Below are positions 16,356 through 25,603 of a stretch of DNA of 64,000 bases, one piece after another. A program made the position numbers and the translations under genes. The DNA comes from Stenotrophomonas humi (GTDB lineage Bacteria; Pseudomonadota; Gammaproteobacteria; Xanthomonadales; Xanthomonadaceae). Positions within the stretch are counted from its first letter, which is position 1; each line of letters begins with the position of its first letter. The DNA is taken from positions 1-64,000 of the forward strand of contig NZ_LDJI01000002.1 in assembly GCF_001431415.1 (NCBI RefSeq), given 5' to 3'. A model generated the notes under the pieces. The model was not told where the DNA came from and did not search any database. It saw nothing but the letters and a program-made list of their open reading frames with translations.

Positions 16356-19300
16356 ATGAACCATCGGAAAAACAAGCTGTTCAACGCCGTTTCCTTCGCT
16401 CTGGTTTCAACCGCCGCGATCTCCGTGTTCGGTGTGAGCGCGCAGCAGGTGCAGTTCGATATCCCCGCCGACGCAGCGGTCAAGTCACTTCCGGAATTCG
16501 CACGACAGGCCAACATCCAGATCGTCGCCCCGGGCAAGGAGTTGAAGGGCATCAACACCGCCCGGTTGTCGGGCACGCAGGATGCGCGTGCCGCGTTGCA
16601 GGTGCTGCTGGCGAACACCGGCCTGAAGATTGTCCGTGATGACGGCAGTGTCATTACCTTGGGCAACAAGGATGCCGAAGACGACGAAGATCCCGAGCCG
16701 GTGCCGCAGGGCAACCCGCAGACACAGGCGGATCCTGCCGCGAGCGCACCGGTCGCCACTGCCGACGGCAGTGGCGCACGCACACTCGATGCGGTGCAGG
16801 TCACCGGCTCGCGCATCATGCGCACCGTCGATGTTGAAACCGTACAGCCGGTGGAAACCATCTCCCGCGAAGACGTGGACCGCTCGGGTCTGCGCTCGGT
16901 CGGCGACCTGCTCCAGTCCTCCCCCGCAGCAGGTGCACCGGCGGCCAGTCGTACCCGCGTGCAGTCGGACAGCGAGGAAGCCGGCGGCACCTATGTCGAT
17001 CTGCGCAACATCGGCGCACAACGCACGCTGATCCTGGTCAACGGACAACGCCTCGGAACCACCACCGGCGGCTATGCCGACGTATCGTTGATCCCCTCGG
17101 CCTCGGTCGAGCGTGTGGAGATCCTCAAGGATGGCGCGTCGGCCATCTACGGTTCCGATGCGATCGCCGGTGTGGTCAACATCATCACGCGCCGTGGCTT
17201 CGACGGGGGGCTGGCCAATGTCTATTGGGGCCAGTACTCCGAGGGCGACGGAGGCAACGCGTCGTTTGATCTGTCCTGGGGCATGAAGCGTGACCGTGGC
17301 TGGCTCAGCGGCACCCTGCAGTACACCGATGAGGATCCGGTCTGGGCGTCGGACCGCCCCTACAGCGCATACCCGAGCACCACGCGGCATCCGACCACCG
17401 GTCTGTCGGCGATCAACCAGAACGGCACGCTGATCGATCCGTTGCTCGGTCAGATGACGGTCAACGCGGGCGCCGATCCGCGCAACATCGCCAACTACCA
17501 TCGCTCTGGGGTGCCCGATTACAGCAACGTCAGCGAGCAGCAGACGCTGAAGACGGGCATGGAACGAAAGTCCGCGTTCATTGATGGCGGTTTCGAGTTC
17601 AACGACCGTCTGCTGCTGCGCGGCAGCGCGCTGTACAGCGTGCGCGACACGTTCCGCAATATTCCCGGTTATCCCTACCGTTCCTCGGTGTGGGGTGCGA
17701 TGAATGCACCGCTGTCCATCGACAGCTACTACAACCCGCTGGGTAACCAGAGCGGTGTGGCCAACCCGCGTGCGGTGCACTACCAGCGCCGCACCTGGGA
17801 AGTGCCGCGCTCGGGCAACAACAAGGTCGCCACGTTCCGCGCGAACATGCTGCTGGAAGGCAACTTCGACTGGGCCGGTCGGACCATGTACTGGGATGCT
17901 GGTTATCTGTTCAATCGCCTGCGCACCGACAAAAGCGGTACCGGCGACCTCAACCTGCGCAACGTGCAGGCCGCCTCGGGCCCGTCGTACTACAACACTG
18001 CCACTGGCCGGGTGGAATGCGGCAGTGCCGCCGCACCCATCGCCTACGGCAGCGGTGCTGGCCAGTGCGCACCATGGAATCCGCTGGCGCCTTACGGCAG
18101 CGGACTACCAGGCACGCTGGATGACCCCACCTTGCGCGCCTTCCTGGTGCCGGACAACCTCGACCGCGGCGATACCCAGACCCGCAGCCTGACTGCCAAC
18201 TTGAGCGGCTCGCTGTTCGCGCTGCCGGCCGGCGACCTGGCCTTCGCGGTGGGCGCGGAGTCACGCAACGAACGCGGCACTTTCACGCCCAGCCTGCAGA
18301 AGCAGCGTGGCGAGACCACCAATACGCGCAAGCTGCCCACCAGCGGCGACTACCGTGCCAACGAGCTGTACGCCGAGTTCAACATCCCGCTGCTGCAGGA
18401 TAAGCCGTTCGCACGCACGCTCAGTATTGATCTGGCGACCCGCTACTCCGACTACGACGTGTTCGGCAGCACCACCAACTCCAAGGTCGGCCTGGAATGG
18501 CGTCCGAATGACGAGCTGCTGGTGCGTGCCAACTGGGGGGAAGGCTTCCGCGCACCGACCATCAACGATCTGTTCGGCGGCGAACAGGACTTTTTCCCCG
18601 CCTACACCGATCCCTGCGACAGCCGCTTCGGCGTGGCCCGCGCGTCGGCTGCCTGCCTCGGTGACGTGCCGGCCGGCTATCGCCAGGTGGCCTCCGGAGG
18701 CGTGCCCGCCGGCAGCCCGAACGTGCAGTCCAACCTGGCCTTCATCTCCGGCTCCAACCCGAACACCAAACCGGAGAGTTCCACCACCACGACGGTCGGT
18801 TTCGTCTACAGCCCGCAGTGGGCCGAAGGCCTGGGCATCACCCTGGACTGGTGGAAGATCGACATACAGGACGCGATCGTGCAGAACACGCCGACCGACA
18901 TCCTCAACGACTGCTACGTGCGTGGCATCGGCACGGCTTGCTCGGCGTTCACGCGTGATGCGGCCACCGGCGAGATCACCTCGTTGAACTACGCCTTCAC
19001 CAACGCCGGCTGGCTGAAAACCTCCGGCTACGACCTGGGCGTGCGCTACAACCTGCCGGCCACGGCGCTGGGTGACATCAAGCTGGAGTGGAACAGCAGC
19101 TACACCAGCTACCGCAACATCAAGGCCAACGATCTGGCCGAAACTCCGGTGAACCACAGCACCGGCTTCGGCGCGAACTTCCGCCTGCGTTCCAACGTCA
19201 CCGCCGACTGGTCGCGTGGCATGTTCGGCCTGATGTGGCGTGTGCGCTACTTCTCGGGCATCAAGGAGCCGTGCGCGTTCGACCTGACCGGTGGCCCGGA

Positions 19301-19550
19301 GTGCGACAAGCCGGACTTCGTCTCGCCCTATACCGGGCGCCAGCCGCTGCGCACGGTCGGTGCGACGGTGTTCAACGACGTGCAGCTGCGCATGAATCTG
19401 CCGTGGGACGGCACCGTGATGCTGGGTGCCAACAACGTGTTCGGCAAGGTGGGCCCCACGCTGTACTCGCGTCCGAACAGCGATTTCTCGTACTACGGTG
19501 GCTTCGACCTGGGGCGCTTGATCTACATGCAGTACCAGCAGAAGTTCTGA
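16356..19550 (+). CDS. TonB-dependent outer-membrane receptor with N-terminal STN signalling domain
   Basis: 1064 residues. A signal peptide ends near VSAQQ and is followed by an STN (secretin/TonB N-terminal) domain at about 30-105 (FDIPADAAVKSLPEFARQ). After an acidic/Pro linker comes the plug (VQVTGSRIMR, LKDGASAIYGSDAIAGVVNI) and a 22-strand barrel ending in Phe (MQYQQKF). The STN domain plus upstream sigma/FecR genes identifies a transducer-type receptor. The substrate is unknown. Two downstream periplasmic binding proteins of the THI5/NMT1 type hint at a small organic ligand rather than only iron (inference). Confidence 0.95.
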   Translation: MNHRKNKLFNAVSFALVSTAAISVFGVSAQQVQFDIPADAAVKSLPEFARQANIQIVAPGKELKGINTARLSGTQDARAALQVLLANTGLKIVRDDGSVITLGNKDAEDDEDPEPVPQGNPQTQADPAASAPVATADGSGARTLDAVQVTGSRIMRTVDVETVQPVETISREDVDRSGLRSVGDLLQSSPAAGAPAASRTRVQSDSEEAGGTYVDLRNIGAQRTLILVNGQRLGTTTGGYADVSLIPSASVERVEILKDGASAIYGSDAIAGVVNIITRRGFDGGLANVYWGQYSEGDGGNASFDLSWGMKRDRGWLSGTLQYTDEDPVWASDRPYSAYPSTTRHPTTGLSAINQNGTLIDPLLGQMTVNAGADPRNIANYHRSGVPDYSNVSEQQTLKTGMERKSAFIDGGFEFNDRLLLRGSALYSVRDTFRNIPGYPYRSSVWGAMNAPLSIDSYYNPLGNQSGVANPRAVHYQRRTWEVPRSGNNKVATFRANMLLEGNFDWAGRTMYWDAGYLFNRLRTDKSGTGDLNLRNVQAASGPSYYNTATGRVECGSAAAPIAYGSGAGQCAPWNPLAPYGSGLPGTLDDPTLRAFLVPDNLDRGDTQTRSLTANLSGSLFALPAGDLAFAVGAESRNERGTFTPSLQKQRGETTNTRKLPTSGDYRANELYAEFNIPLLQDKPFARTLSIDLATRYSDYDVFGSTTNSKVGLEWRPNDELLVRANWGEGFRAPTINDLFGGEQDFFPAYTDPCDSRFGVARASAACLGDVPAGYRQVASGGVPAGSPNVQSNLAFISGSNPNTKPESSTTTTVGFVYSPQWAEGLGITLDWWKIDIQDAIVQNTPTDILNDCYVRGIGTACSAFTRDAATGEITSLNYAFTNAGWLKTSGYDLGVRYNLPATALGDIKLEWNSSYTSYRNIKANDLAETPVNHSTGFGANFRLRSNVTADWSRGMFGLMWRVRYFSGIKEPCAFDLTGGPECDKPDFVSPYTGRQPLRTVGATVFNDVQLRMNLPWDGTVMLGANNVFGKVGPTLYSRPNSDFSYYGGFDLGRLIYMQYQQKF

Positions 19551-19560
19551 TCCCCCGCGG

Positions 19561-19579
19561 CGGGGGCAGTCTGCCCCCG
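19561..19579 (+). terminator. GC-rich hairpin after the TonB receptor
   Basis: CGGGGGCA / TGCCCCCG with a 3-nt loop lies 10 bp past the receptor stop. No U-run follows, so it may only attenuate or stabilise the 3' end before the binding-protein genes. Confidence 0.4.
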
Positions 19580-19624
19580 TCCGCCTGCGCGCAACGTACG
19601 TCCATGCAATGACGGAGCAATTCA

Positions 19625-20746
19625 GTGGATAGATCCAGACGTGATTTCTGTGCCGCGCTGGGAACGGCGGCGATCCTGTCTTCCTCGATGGGAACGGTGG
19701 TCAGCGCCCACGCCGCCGACGGCAGCACCAACGCGGCCGACGCTACGCCGCAGCGCGGTCAGCGGCTGAAGGTGCGGTTGTTATTGAACTCGGCGCTTTC
19801 CGGCCCGCATGCATTCTTCTGTCTCGCGCAGGAGCGTGGGTACTTCGCCGATGCCGGGCTGGACGTGGAGTTCGCCGCCGGTGACGGTGCCGCCTCGGTA
19901 GTGCCGCGCATCCCGCAGGAAGGCTTTGATGGTGGCTACGGGGACCTGTGTGCGCTGATCAAGCTGGCGGGATTGCGCCCGGACAATTGCCCGGTAGCGG
20001 TGCACGTGGCGTTCAACCAGACGCCACTGACCGTGGGCGTGCGGCGGGTGGGGCCCATCCGCACGCCGAAGGACCTGGAAGGCCGCGTGATCGGCGGGCA
20101 TCCGATCGACGCGGCCATCGAAGCCTTCCCGGCTTATGCGATGGCGGGCGGTATCGACGCCTCGCGTGTCTCGATCCTGCGTTCCACCACCAGCATGACC
20201 ACGCTGGCCGAGGATGTGCTCAACGGGCATGCCGATGGTGTCTTCGGCTTCGTGCACACGATCATCGCCGCGTTGGCGGCCAAGGATATCGATGGCCGCG
20301 CCGGCCTGCGCTTCCTGGAATACCGCGACCTCGTCCCCGACCTGTACGGCAACGCGTTGATGCTGACCCCGGCTTTCCTGCGTCAGCACCCGGATGCGGC
20401 GCGAGCACTGGTGGCAGCGGTCAATCGCGGCATCGTCGAGACGCTGGCCGACCCGCAGGCCGCGCTGGAGGCCACCCGCAAGATGGCGCCCAAGTTCGCC
20501 CAGCACGTTGACGGCCCACGCCTGATGGGCACGCTCAACGTCGAGATGGCGCATCCGGAAGCGCAACGGATCGGCATCGGCGACATTGACGACGGGCGCC
20601 TGCAGCGTTCGATCCAGATGCTGGCAACGTCGTGTCATCTTCCCCGTACGCCGAAGCCGGAAGAAATCTTCACCCGCGCCTACCTGCCGCCACTTGCCGA
20701 GCGTGCCCGTCCGCGCGCGCAGGCCGGCAACGGAGACCATGCATGA
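19625..20746 (+). CDS. Tat-exported ABC-type substrate-binding protein (NMT1/THI5-like)
   Basis: 373 residues from GTG 19625. The N-terminus has a twin-arginine motif (SRRDFCAA) and a hydrophobic segment ending at AHAAD, so Tat export is likely. The mature part is a periplasmic binding fold of the NMT1/THI5/SsuA type (LNSALSGPHAFFCLAQERGYFADAGL split over a longer run), a family that binds thiamine precursors, sulfonates or similar molecules. It is followed with ATGA overlap by a paralogous lipoprotein. No permease or ATPase gene accompanies them, which is unusual. Confidence 0.85.
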   Translation: MDRSRRDFCAALGTAAILSSSMGTVVSAHAADGSTNAADATPQRGQRLKVRLLLNSALSGPHAFFCLAQERGYFADAGLDVEFAAGDGAASVVPRIPQEGFDGGYGDLCALIKLAGLRPDNCPVAVHVAFNQTPLTVGVRRVGPIRTPKDLEGRVIGGHPIDAAIEAFPAYAMAGGIDASRVSILRSTTSMTTLAEDVLNGHADGVFGFVHTIIAALAAKDIDGRAGLRFLEYRDLVPDLYGNALMLTPAFLRQHPDAARALVAAVNRGIVETLADPQAALEATRKMAPKFAQHVDGPRLMGTLNVEMAHPEAQRIGIGDIDDGRLQRSIQMLATSCHLPRTPKPEEIFTRAYLPPLAERARPRAQAGNGDHA

Positions 20747-21846
20747 AACTGGCAATCACTTCCCTTGCCCTGGCGGCACTGGTAGCACTCGGTGGCTGCG
20801 GCCGCAGCGACACCCTGGCAGCGCCCGTCGCACAGACACCGGCCGGGCCCGAGGCCGCGCCGCACAAGCTGCGCTTCCTGCTCAACTCCGGGTTCTCCGG
20901 CGCCAACGCCTGGTTCCTGGTTGCGCAGGAACGTGGCTACTTCCGTGAGGAAGGCATCGAGATCGAGTTCGTCCCCGGGCGTGGCGCTTTCACCGCGGCC
21001 GGGCGCATGGTGGAAGAGCACTTCGACGTCGGCTACGGTGATATCCAGGCCACCTACGAGCAGGCCGCCAAGCTGCCGGGCAACGCGCCGGTGGGTGTCT
21101 ACATGGTCATGGACCGGTCGCCTTCGGTGATCATCCTGCCGGCCAGCTCACCGGTGACGACGGCGCCGCAACTGGCCGGCAAGACCATCACCGGGCATGG
21201 CACCGATGTGGCCTTGAACACCTTCGAGCAATACGCCTTCAGGACCGGCCTGGATCCCACGTCGGTCAAGATCGTCGCCAACGACGGCAACTGGAAGGTA
21301 CTGATCGGGTTGCTCGACGAACACAGGTCCGATGCGCTGTTCGGGTATCTGTCCACCAGCAGCGCCGCCATCCACACCGCCGGTGGCAAGGTCGATGAAC
21401 GGCTGCGGTTCCTGAAGTTCCGCGACGCTGTCCCCGAGCTGTATGGCAGCGCGTTGATGGTCTCGCCGACCTTGTTGCGCGAGCAACCGGAAGTCGCACG
21501 CGGGTTGGTGCGGGCGGTGAACCGCGGCGTCATGGAAACGCTCTGTGAACCGAAGGCCGCCATCGATCTGCTGGTCGCACGCGACCCGAAACAGGACGCC
21601 GGCGTTGAGCTCGGTCGCCTGATGGATACCGTGGAGGATATGGGCGGCGCGGAGTGGATCGTCAAACACGGCGTGGGCGACATCGATCCGGAACGCATGC
21701 GTGCGGGAATTCAGCTGACCCACGCGCAGCGCAAGCTCTCCCGCCTTCCGTCGCTTGATGAGGTTTTCGACGCGGCATTGCTGCCTGACATCGGCGAGCG
21801 CACCCCCTGTGCACAGGAGGCGGGTGCCTACCAGGCCGGAATATGA
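20743..21846 (+). CDS. lipoprotein ABC-type substrate-binding protein (NMT1/THI5-like)
   Basis: 367 residues. The lipobox VALGGC (Cys19) follows a short hydrophobic leader. The binding fold is clearly related to the preceding protein (RFLLNSGFSGANAWFLVAQE, GYGDIQATYEQ, PELYGSALMVSPTLL). The start overlaps the stop of its paralogue in ATGA, which shows translational coupling. It probably delivers the same ligand imported by the TonB receptor, with a lipid-anchored rather than soluble presentation (inference). Confidence 0.87.
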   Translation: MKLAITSLALAALVALGGCGRSDTLAAPVAQTPAGPEAAPHKLRFLLNSGFSGANAWFLVAQERGYFREEGIEIEFVPGRGAFTAAGRMVEEHFDVGYGDIQATYEQAAKLPGNAPVGVYMVMDRSPSVIILPASSPVTTAPQLAGKTITGHGTDVALNTFEQYAFRTGLDPTSVKIVANDGNWKVLIGLLDEHRSDALFGYLSTSSAAIHTAGGKVDERLRFLKFRDAVPELYGSALMVSPTLLREQPEVARGLVRAVNRGVMETLCEPKAAIDLLVARDPKQDAGVELGRLMDTVEDMGGAEWIVKHGVGDIDPERMRAGIQLTHAQRKLSRLPSLDEVFDAALLPDIGERTPCAQEAGAYQAGI

Positions 21847-22451
21847 TCCGCTGCCTCGGAATCGACCTGGCTGCTGCCGCGCGAACCTGATTCCTCGTGG
21901 TTGCAGGGCGATTGCACCAACGCTTCTGCAGGACGGCCGGTTGCGAGACGCCGTCAAAGGGATATCGATCACCGAAGGAGTGGTGGCAGGTGGCGATATC
22001 TCGATGGACCCGTTGCTCCCGGGGTATCCGGATCCCAGGAGCACGATGATCCTTGTGCATATGTGGCGAACAGTTCGCAGGAGGATTGGGCCCCTGGCGT
22101 GACTGCACATGCATCGAAAGACCGAAGCGGGCATCCGGCGGATGCCCGCTTCGGGTTGGACGCCCGCGCAGCAACAGGCCGGCTTGCAGACCATGGCCCG
22201 GTGCTCGCCTGCGGATCAACCGCCTCGTTCGTCGAAAGGACGCTTGGGGCGTTCAGCACGGTGATCCGGGCAGAGGCCGGCGGGTCGGCCCGCCAGATGT
22301 GAAGGTCGGCATGCGCGTAGTGTTAGGATGAACCAACAGGCGTCAGTCTGTTTCGCGCGCTCTGCGCAGCTGCCTTGATAGTTGCCCACTCCGCTCCCTT
22401 TCATGCGTCAACCGCCCTGATACACGGGTGGTCGCTCGACGGGAGTGCGCC
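21847..22451. other. intergenic stretch without a supportable gene
   Basis: Apart from the hairpin at 22121-22153 I see nothing coding. Short frames on both strands have no ribosome binding site or recognisable motif. Confidence 0.5.
22121..22153 (+). terminator. strong hairpin, possible terminator of the binding-protein operon
   Basis: A perfect 15-bp stem (CCGAAGCGGGCATCC / GGATGCCCGCTTCGG) has a 3-nt loop. No T-run follows, so its role as a terminator is uncertain. Confidence 0.5.
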
Positions 22452-23123
22452 ATGCCCGGTTATTCGACACGCAACGAGAAGGTCACCATTGGTGGTCGGC
22501 TTTACCTGTTGCGCATCCTCAGCGACAAGCAGCAGTTCAGTGATCCGGATGGTCACGGGGCACGGCTCGGGATTTCTTCGGCGCAATGGAGCCTGTTCGG
22601 CCAGCTGTGGCCATCAGGTCGCCTATTGGCCCAGGCCATGTGCCGCTTCGACATTGAAGGCAAGCGCATACTCGAACTGGGTTGTGGCATTGGCCTGGCC
22701 AGCCTTGTGCTGCTGCAGCGAGGTGGCGATGTTGTCGCTTCCGACATCCATCCGCTTGCCGAGCCATTTCTCGCCTACAACGCCGCACTGAACGCGTTGC
22801 CCGCAGTGCACTACCGGCATATGCGCTGGGATCGCGAGCTGCCCTCGCTGGGCACCTTCGATCTGATCATTGCCAGCGACGTTCTTTACGAGCAAGGCCA
22901 CGCGGCGTTGATGGCCGATGTCATACGGCGCCATGCGAAACCCCGGACCGAGGTGGTGATCACCGACCCTGGCCGGGGCAACAGCGCACGTTTCAGCCGG
23001 ATGCTGGGCCTGCAGGGGTTTGACTTCAAATCGACCCGGTGCCGGATGAACGATACGGACGTGGAACCCTTTCGCGGACAGTTGTTGCATTACTCACGCG
23101 TCGCGCCGGCGGTGGTGGCATGA
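22452..23123 (+). CDS. class I SAM-dependent methyltransferase (protein-lysine methyltransferase-like)
   Basis: 223 residues. The SAM-binding motif LELGCGIG is at about 75-82, with the acidic end of beta-2 in VVASDIHP and the motif IIASDVLYE. The layout resembles the Methyltransferase_16/ETFB-KMT group that methylates protein side chains. The ATG at 22452 is preferred (GGGAG upstream) over 22428. Its stop overlaps the start of a YkgJ-type gene in ATGA, so the two products probably act together. Confidence 0.82.
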   Translation: MPGYSTRNEKVTIGGRLYLLRILSDKQQFSDPDGHGARLGISSAQWSLFGQLWPSGRLLAQAMCRFDIEGKRILELGCGIGLASLVLLQRGGDVVASDIHPLAEPFLAYNAALNALPAVHYRHMRWDRELPSLGTFDLIIASDVLYEQGHAALMADVIRRHAKPRTEVVITDPGRGNSARFSRMLGLQGFDFKSTRCRMNDTDVEPFRGQLLHYSRVAPAVVA

Positions 23124-23443
23124 ACCGCATGGAGCGTGAGAAGAAGGCCAACATCACCTGCACCAGCTGCGATGCACTTTGCTGCCAATTGACCGTGGTG
23201 TTGGAAGCAAGGGACGCAGTGCCGGCGCACCTGACAACGCGATTGGCAGGCGGCCTGCATGTCATGGCAAAGGATGAAGATGGCTGGTGCGTGGCCTTGG
23301 ACGGGCAGCAGATGAACTGCCGCATTTACGACAGCAGACCCATCGTCTGCAGATCTTTCGTCATGGGCGGTGCCTATTGCAGGGCCGAACGCGATGAACA
23401 CGCACGGCAGGGCGATCGCACCATCGCGCTGCAACTTACCTGA
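23120..23443 (+). CDS. YkgJ-family cysteine-cluster protein
   Basis: 107 residues with the family's Cys pattern: CTSCDALCC near the N-terminus, then a Cys in DGWC, one in NCRIYDSRPIVCRSF, and one in YCRAE. The family is predicted to bind Zn or an Fe-S cluster; the function is unknown. It is translationally coupled to the methyltransferase, and ten bases later a small basic protein follows. Confidence 0.87.
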   Translation: MNRMEREKKANITCTSCDALCCQLTVVLEARDAVPAHLTTRLAGGLHVMAKDEDGWCVALDGQQMNCRIYDSRPIVCRSFVMGGAYCRAERDEHARQGDRTIALQLT

Positions 23444-23452
23444 GGAACAATC

Positions 23453-23722
23453 ATGGCCACACCACCGCGCAAGACCGGCTTGGCTCCGGCGGGAAAGACA
23501 CCCTCGATCTCCGGTTCCCACCTTCAACAACGCAACTTGAGCCGCGAGCGTATGGCCGAAGACATGGCCGCTTTCAGCAGTGCCGGCGGGCAGATCGAGG
23601 TGCTTGGCAACACGCCGTTCCGCATCAAGTCGAGCCCCGAAAAGCCTGCGGCTGTCAGTGGCAAGGCGCAGGCTGCGGGTGAGAACCAAGCGGACAAGCC
23701 ACGGTCGCACAAGCGCCAGTGA
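23453..23722 (+). CDS. small basic hypothetical protein
   Basis: 89 residues, preceded by GAGGAA. It is rich in Ser, Lys, Pro and Ala with no membrane segment and is probably largely disordered. A short ordered-looking core, GGQIEVLGNTPFRIK, is the only distinctive part. It is the last gene of the methyltransferase/YkgJ cluster. No family recognised. Confidence 0.6.
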   Translation: MATPPRKTGLAPAGKTPSISGSHLQQRNLSRERMAEDMAAFSSAGGQIEVLGNTPFRIKSSPEKPAAVSGKAQAAGENQADKPRSHKRQ

Positions 23723-23785
23723 TGGCATGAGGTGATCCACCGGCCGGCGATGCGCATGCTCCAACCGCTCGGTCTGTTCCTGCGA

Positions 23786-23821
23786 CGCAACGCGCCGCCC
23801 GGTGGCGGGCGGCGCGTTGCG
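23786..23821. terminator. long hairpin between convergent genes
   Basis: A perfect 15-bp GC-rich stem (CGCAACGCGCCGCCC / GGGCGGCGCGTTGCG) with a 6-nt loop lies between two convergent stop codons. No U-run on either side; it may act as a bidirectional transcription or mRNA 3'-end barrier. Confidence 0.5.
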
Positions 23822-23858
23822 GATTACCTGTGACCAAACCACCCGCATGCATCAGTGG

Positions 23859-25424
23859 TTACAGCTGGGCCTTGCTGGTGATGAATACCGGCAGCGGTAC
23901 ATCCAGCGCTTCATCGGTGACCGTGCGGCCGGCGAGGAAGCTGGCGATGTTGTCGGCGATGGCGGGATTGCCAATCCACATTTCGTTGTCATGGCTGGCG
24001 CCGCGCACCACCAGCTGCTGGCCCTTGCTGAAGCCCGGCAGCAGCGCCTGCGCATTGGCCTGCGGGGTGCGGCCATCGAGCGTTCCGCTGACGAAGAGCA
24101 CCGGCACGTCGCTGCGTAGTGGCCCGCGGAATGCCTCACCCAGGTCGACCAGGCCGAGGCCGTCGGCGAGCTCCGGGAACGGGAAGTTCAGTGCGTCGCC
24201 GAGCAGGCTTTGGCGTGCCTGTGCGTTGGCCAGGGCACGGCGTTGCGGGCTCTGACCGGACGCCACATCCATCGCCAGCGGCATGGCGCGGAAGCCGCCG
24301 AGTTCCTTGCGCATCATCAGTGCGACGCCACCCAGCAGGCTGTAGTCACCCGCTTCGGCTTCACGCAGCGCCAGTGGCAACATGCGCTGGAAACCGCGCC
24401 GGCCAAGCATGATCGCTATCGCGATCTGTGCGTCGTACTCGCCGATGGTCACCTTTCTGCCATCGTGCATGGGACTGCTGGCTTGGGCGGGCTGCCGGCG
24501 CAGTGCTTCCAGAACGCGCCGGGCCGATCCCTGCAGATCATCGAAGCCATCCTTGCGGGCGACGACCGCCAGGTCCGCCAACAGGGCGTCGGCGGCCAAC
24601 GGCAACTTGATCGTATCGTCCGGGCCCTCGCTGCCCATCAGCACCACACGCTCCAGGCTCGGTCCATGCCGGCGGACCGTGGCCAGCGCCAGGTGCGTGC
24701 CATAGCTCATGCCCCACAGGCTGAGGCGCGGCAGGCCCATCGCGCGGCGCAGGTACTCGATGTCGTCGGCACTTTCCGCGGTGGTGTAGGCGGCCAGATC
24801 GACACCGGCCTTTCGCCATTCGGCGATGCAGCTGGCGGCGGTTGCGCGCAGAGCCACCAGCGCGGCATCCCGCTGCAGCGGTTGCGCATCGTCGAAAGCA
24901 TGCGCGTGCGAGCATTCCGGCGGCATCTGCGAAAAGTCGGTGCCGCGCTGATCGAGCAGCAGCACGTCGGTCTCGCGACGGACCCGGTCGAACACCGGCC
25001 AGCGCGGCCCGAGCGCCGTGCCGAAACCGGAACCGCCGGGGCCGCCGGCCAGGTACACCACCGGTGCCGCGCGGCCGTCTCCGCCGGTGGCAGGCAGGCG
25101 CACCACCCGCAGGCGGATGCGCGGTCCATCCGGTTCACTGTGCCGGCGCGGCACTTCCAGGAAAGCCTCCTCGGTCGCGATCGTGCCGTTGCCCTTGGTC
25201 TCCATGGCGTAGGGTGAGAACACCAGCGGTGCCGGTGCATCGCCCGCCAGTGCCGGTAATGCGCACGCCAGTGCAAGACACATCACCGCCAGCTTGCCGG
25301 CCAGGGGAAACCGCCGGGCCAGATGCGTGGCAGGCGCGATGGATGCATCGCCGCACTGCCGGGATGCGGTGGACGCTGCCGACAGCGAGTGCGGGTTGAA
25401 AACGGAAAGGGATTTGCGGGACAT
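23859..25424 (-). CDS. exported alpha/beta hydrolase, proline-iminopeptidase/TAP-like (peptidase S33 type)
   Basis: 521 residues. A long basic N-terminus with a hydrophobic segment (LAVMCLALACALPALAG) suggests export. Visible elements are the oxyanion-hole region YLAGGPGGSGFG, LLLDQRGTDFS, the nucleophile elbow GMSYGTHLA (Ser), the catalytic Asp in VSGTLDGRTP and the His in GASHDNEMW. These match S33 peptidases such as tripeptidyl aminopeptidase. It is divergent from the sensor kinase at 25604. The start MSRKSLSV is chosen because the longer frame upstream is antisense to that kinase. Confidence 0.87.
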   Translation of the reverse strand: MSRKSLSVFNPHSLSAASTASRQCGDASIAPATHLARRFPLAGKLAVMCLALACALPALAGDAPAPLVFSPYAMETKGNGTIATEEAFLEVPRRHSEPDGPRIRLRVVRLPATGGDGRAAPVVYLAGGPGGSGFGTALGPRWPVFDRVRRETDVLLLDQRGTDFSQMPPECSHAHAFDDAQPLQRDAALVALRATAASCIAEWRKAGVDLAAYTTAESADDIEYLRRAMGLPRLSLWGMSYGTHLALATVRRHGPSLERVVLMGSEGPDDTIKLPLAADALLADLAVVARKDGFDDLQGSARRVLEALRRQPAQASSPMHDGRKVTIGEYDAQIAIAIMLGRRGFQRMLPLALREAEAGDYSLLGGVALMMRKELGGFRAMPLAMDVASGQSPQRRALANAQARQSLLGDALNFPFPELADGLGLVDLGEAFRGPLRSDVPVLFVSGTLDGRTPQANAQALLPGFSKGQQLVVRGASHDNEMWIGNPAIADNIASFLAGRTVTDEALDVPLPVFITSKAQL

Positions 25425-25603
25425 GGCGGACTCCGGGTGGGAGGGATGCGAATGTGGGTTGGGCCCAGGCGACCGGGGAGGACGCGGGGCAGCTTCGCCA
25501 CGGGAGTCAGCATCACCTCCGCCACGCTGATCGCGTTGCGTCCGTCCGCCGAACGTCTCCAAACGGCCGTCCAGTGTCTCCACGCAGCCGATACGATAGG
25601 CAC

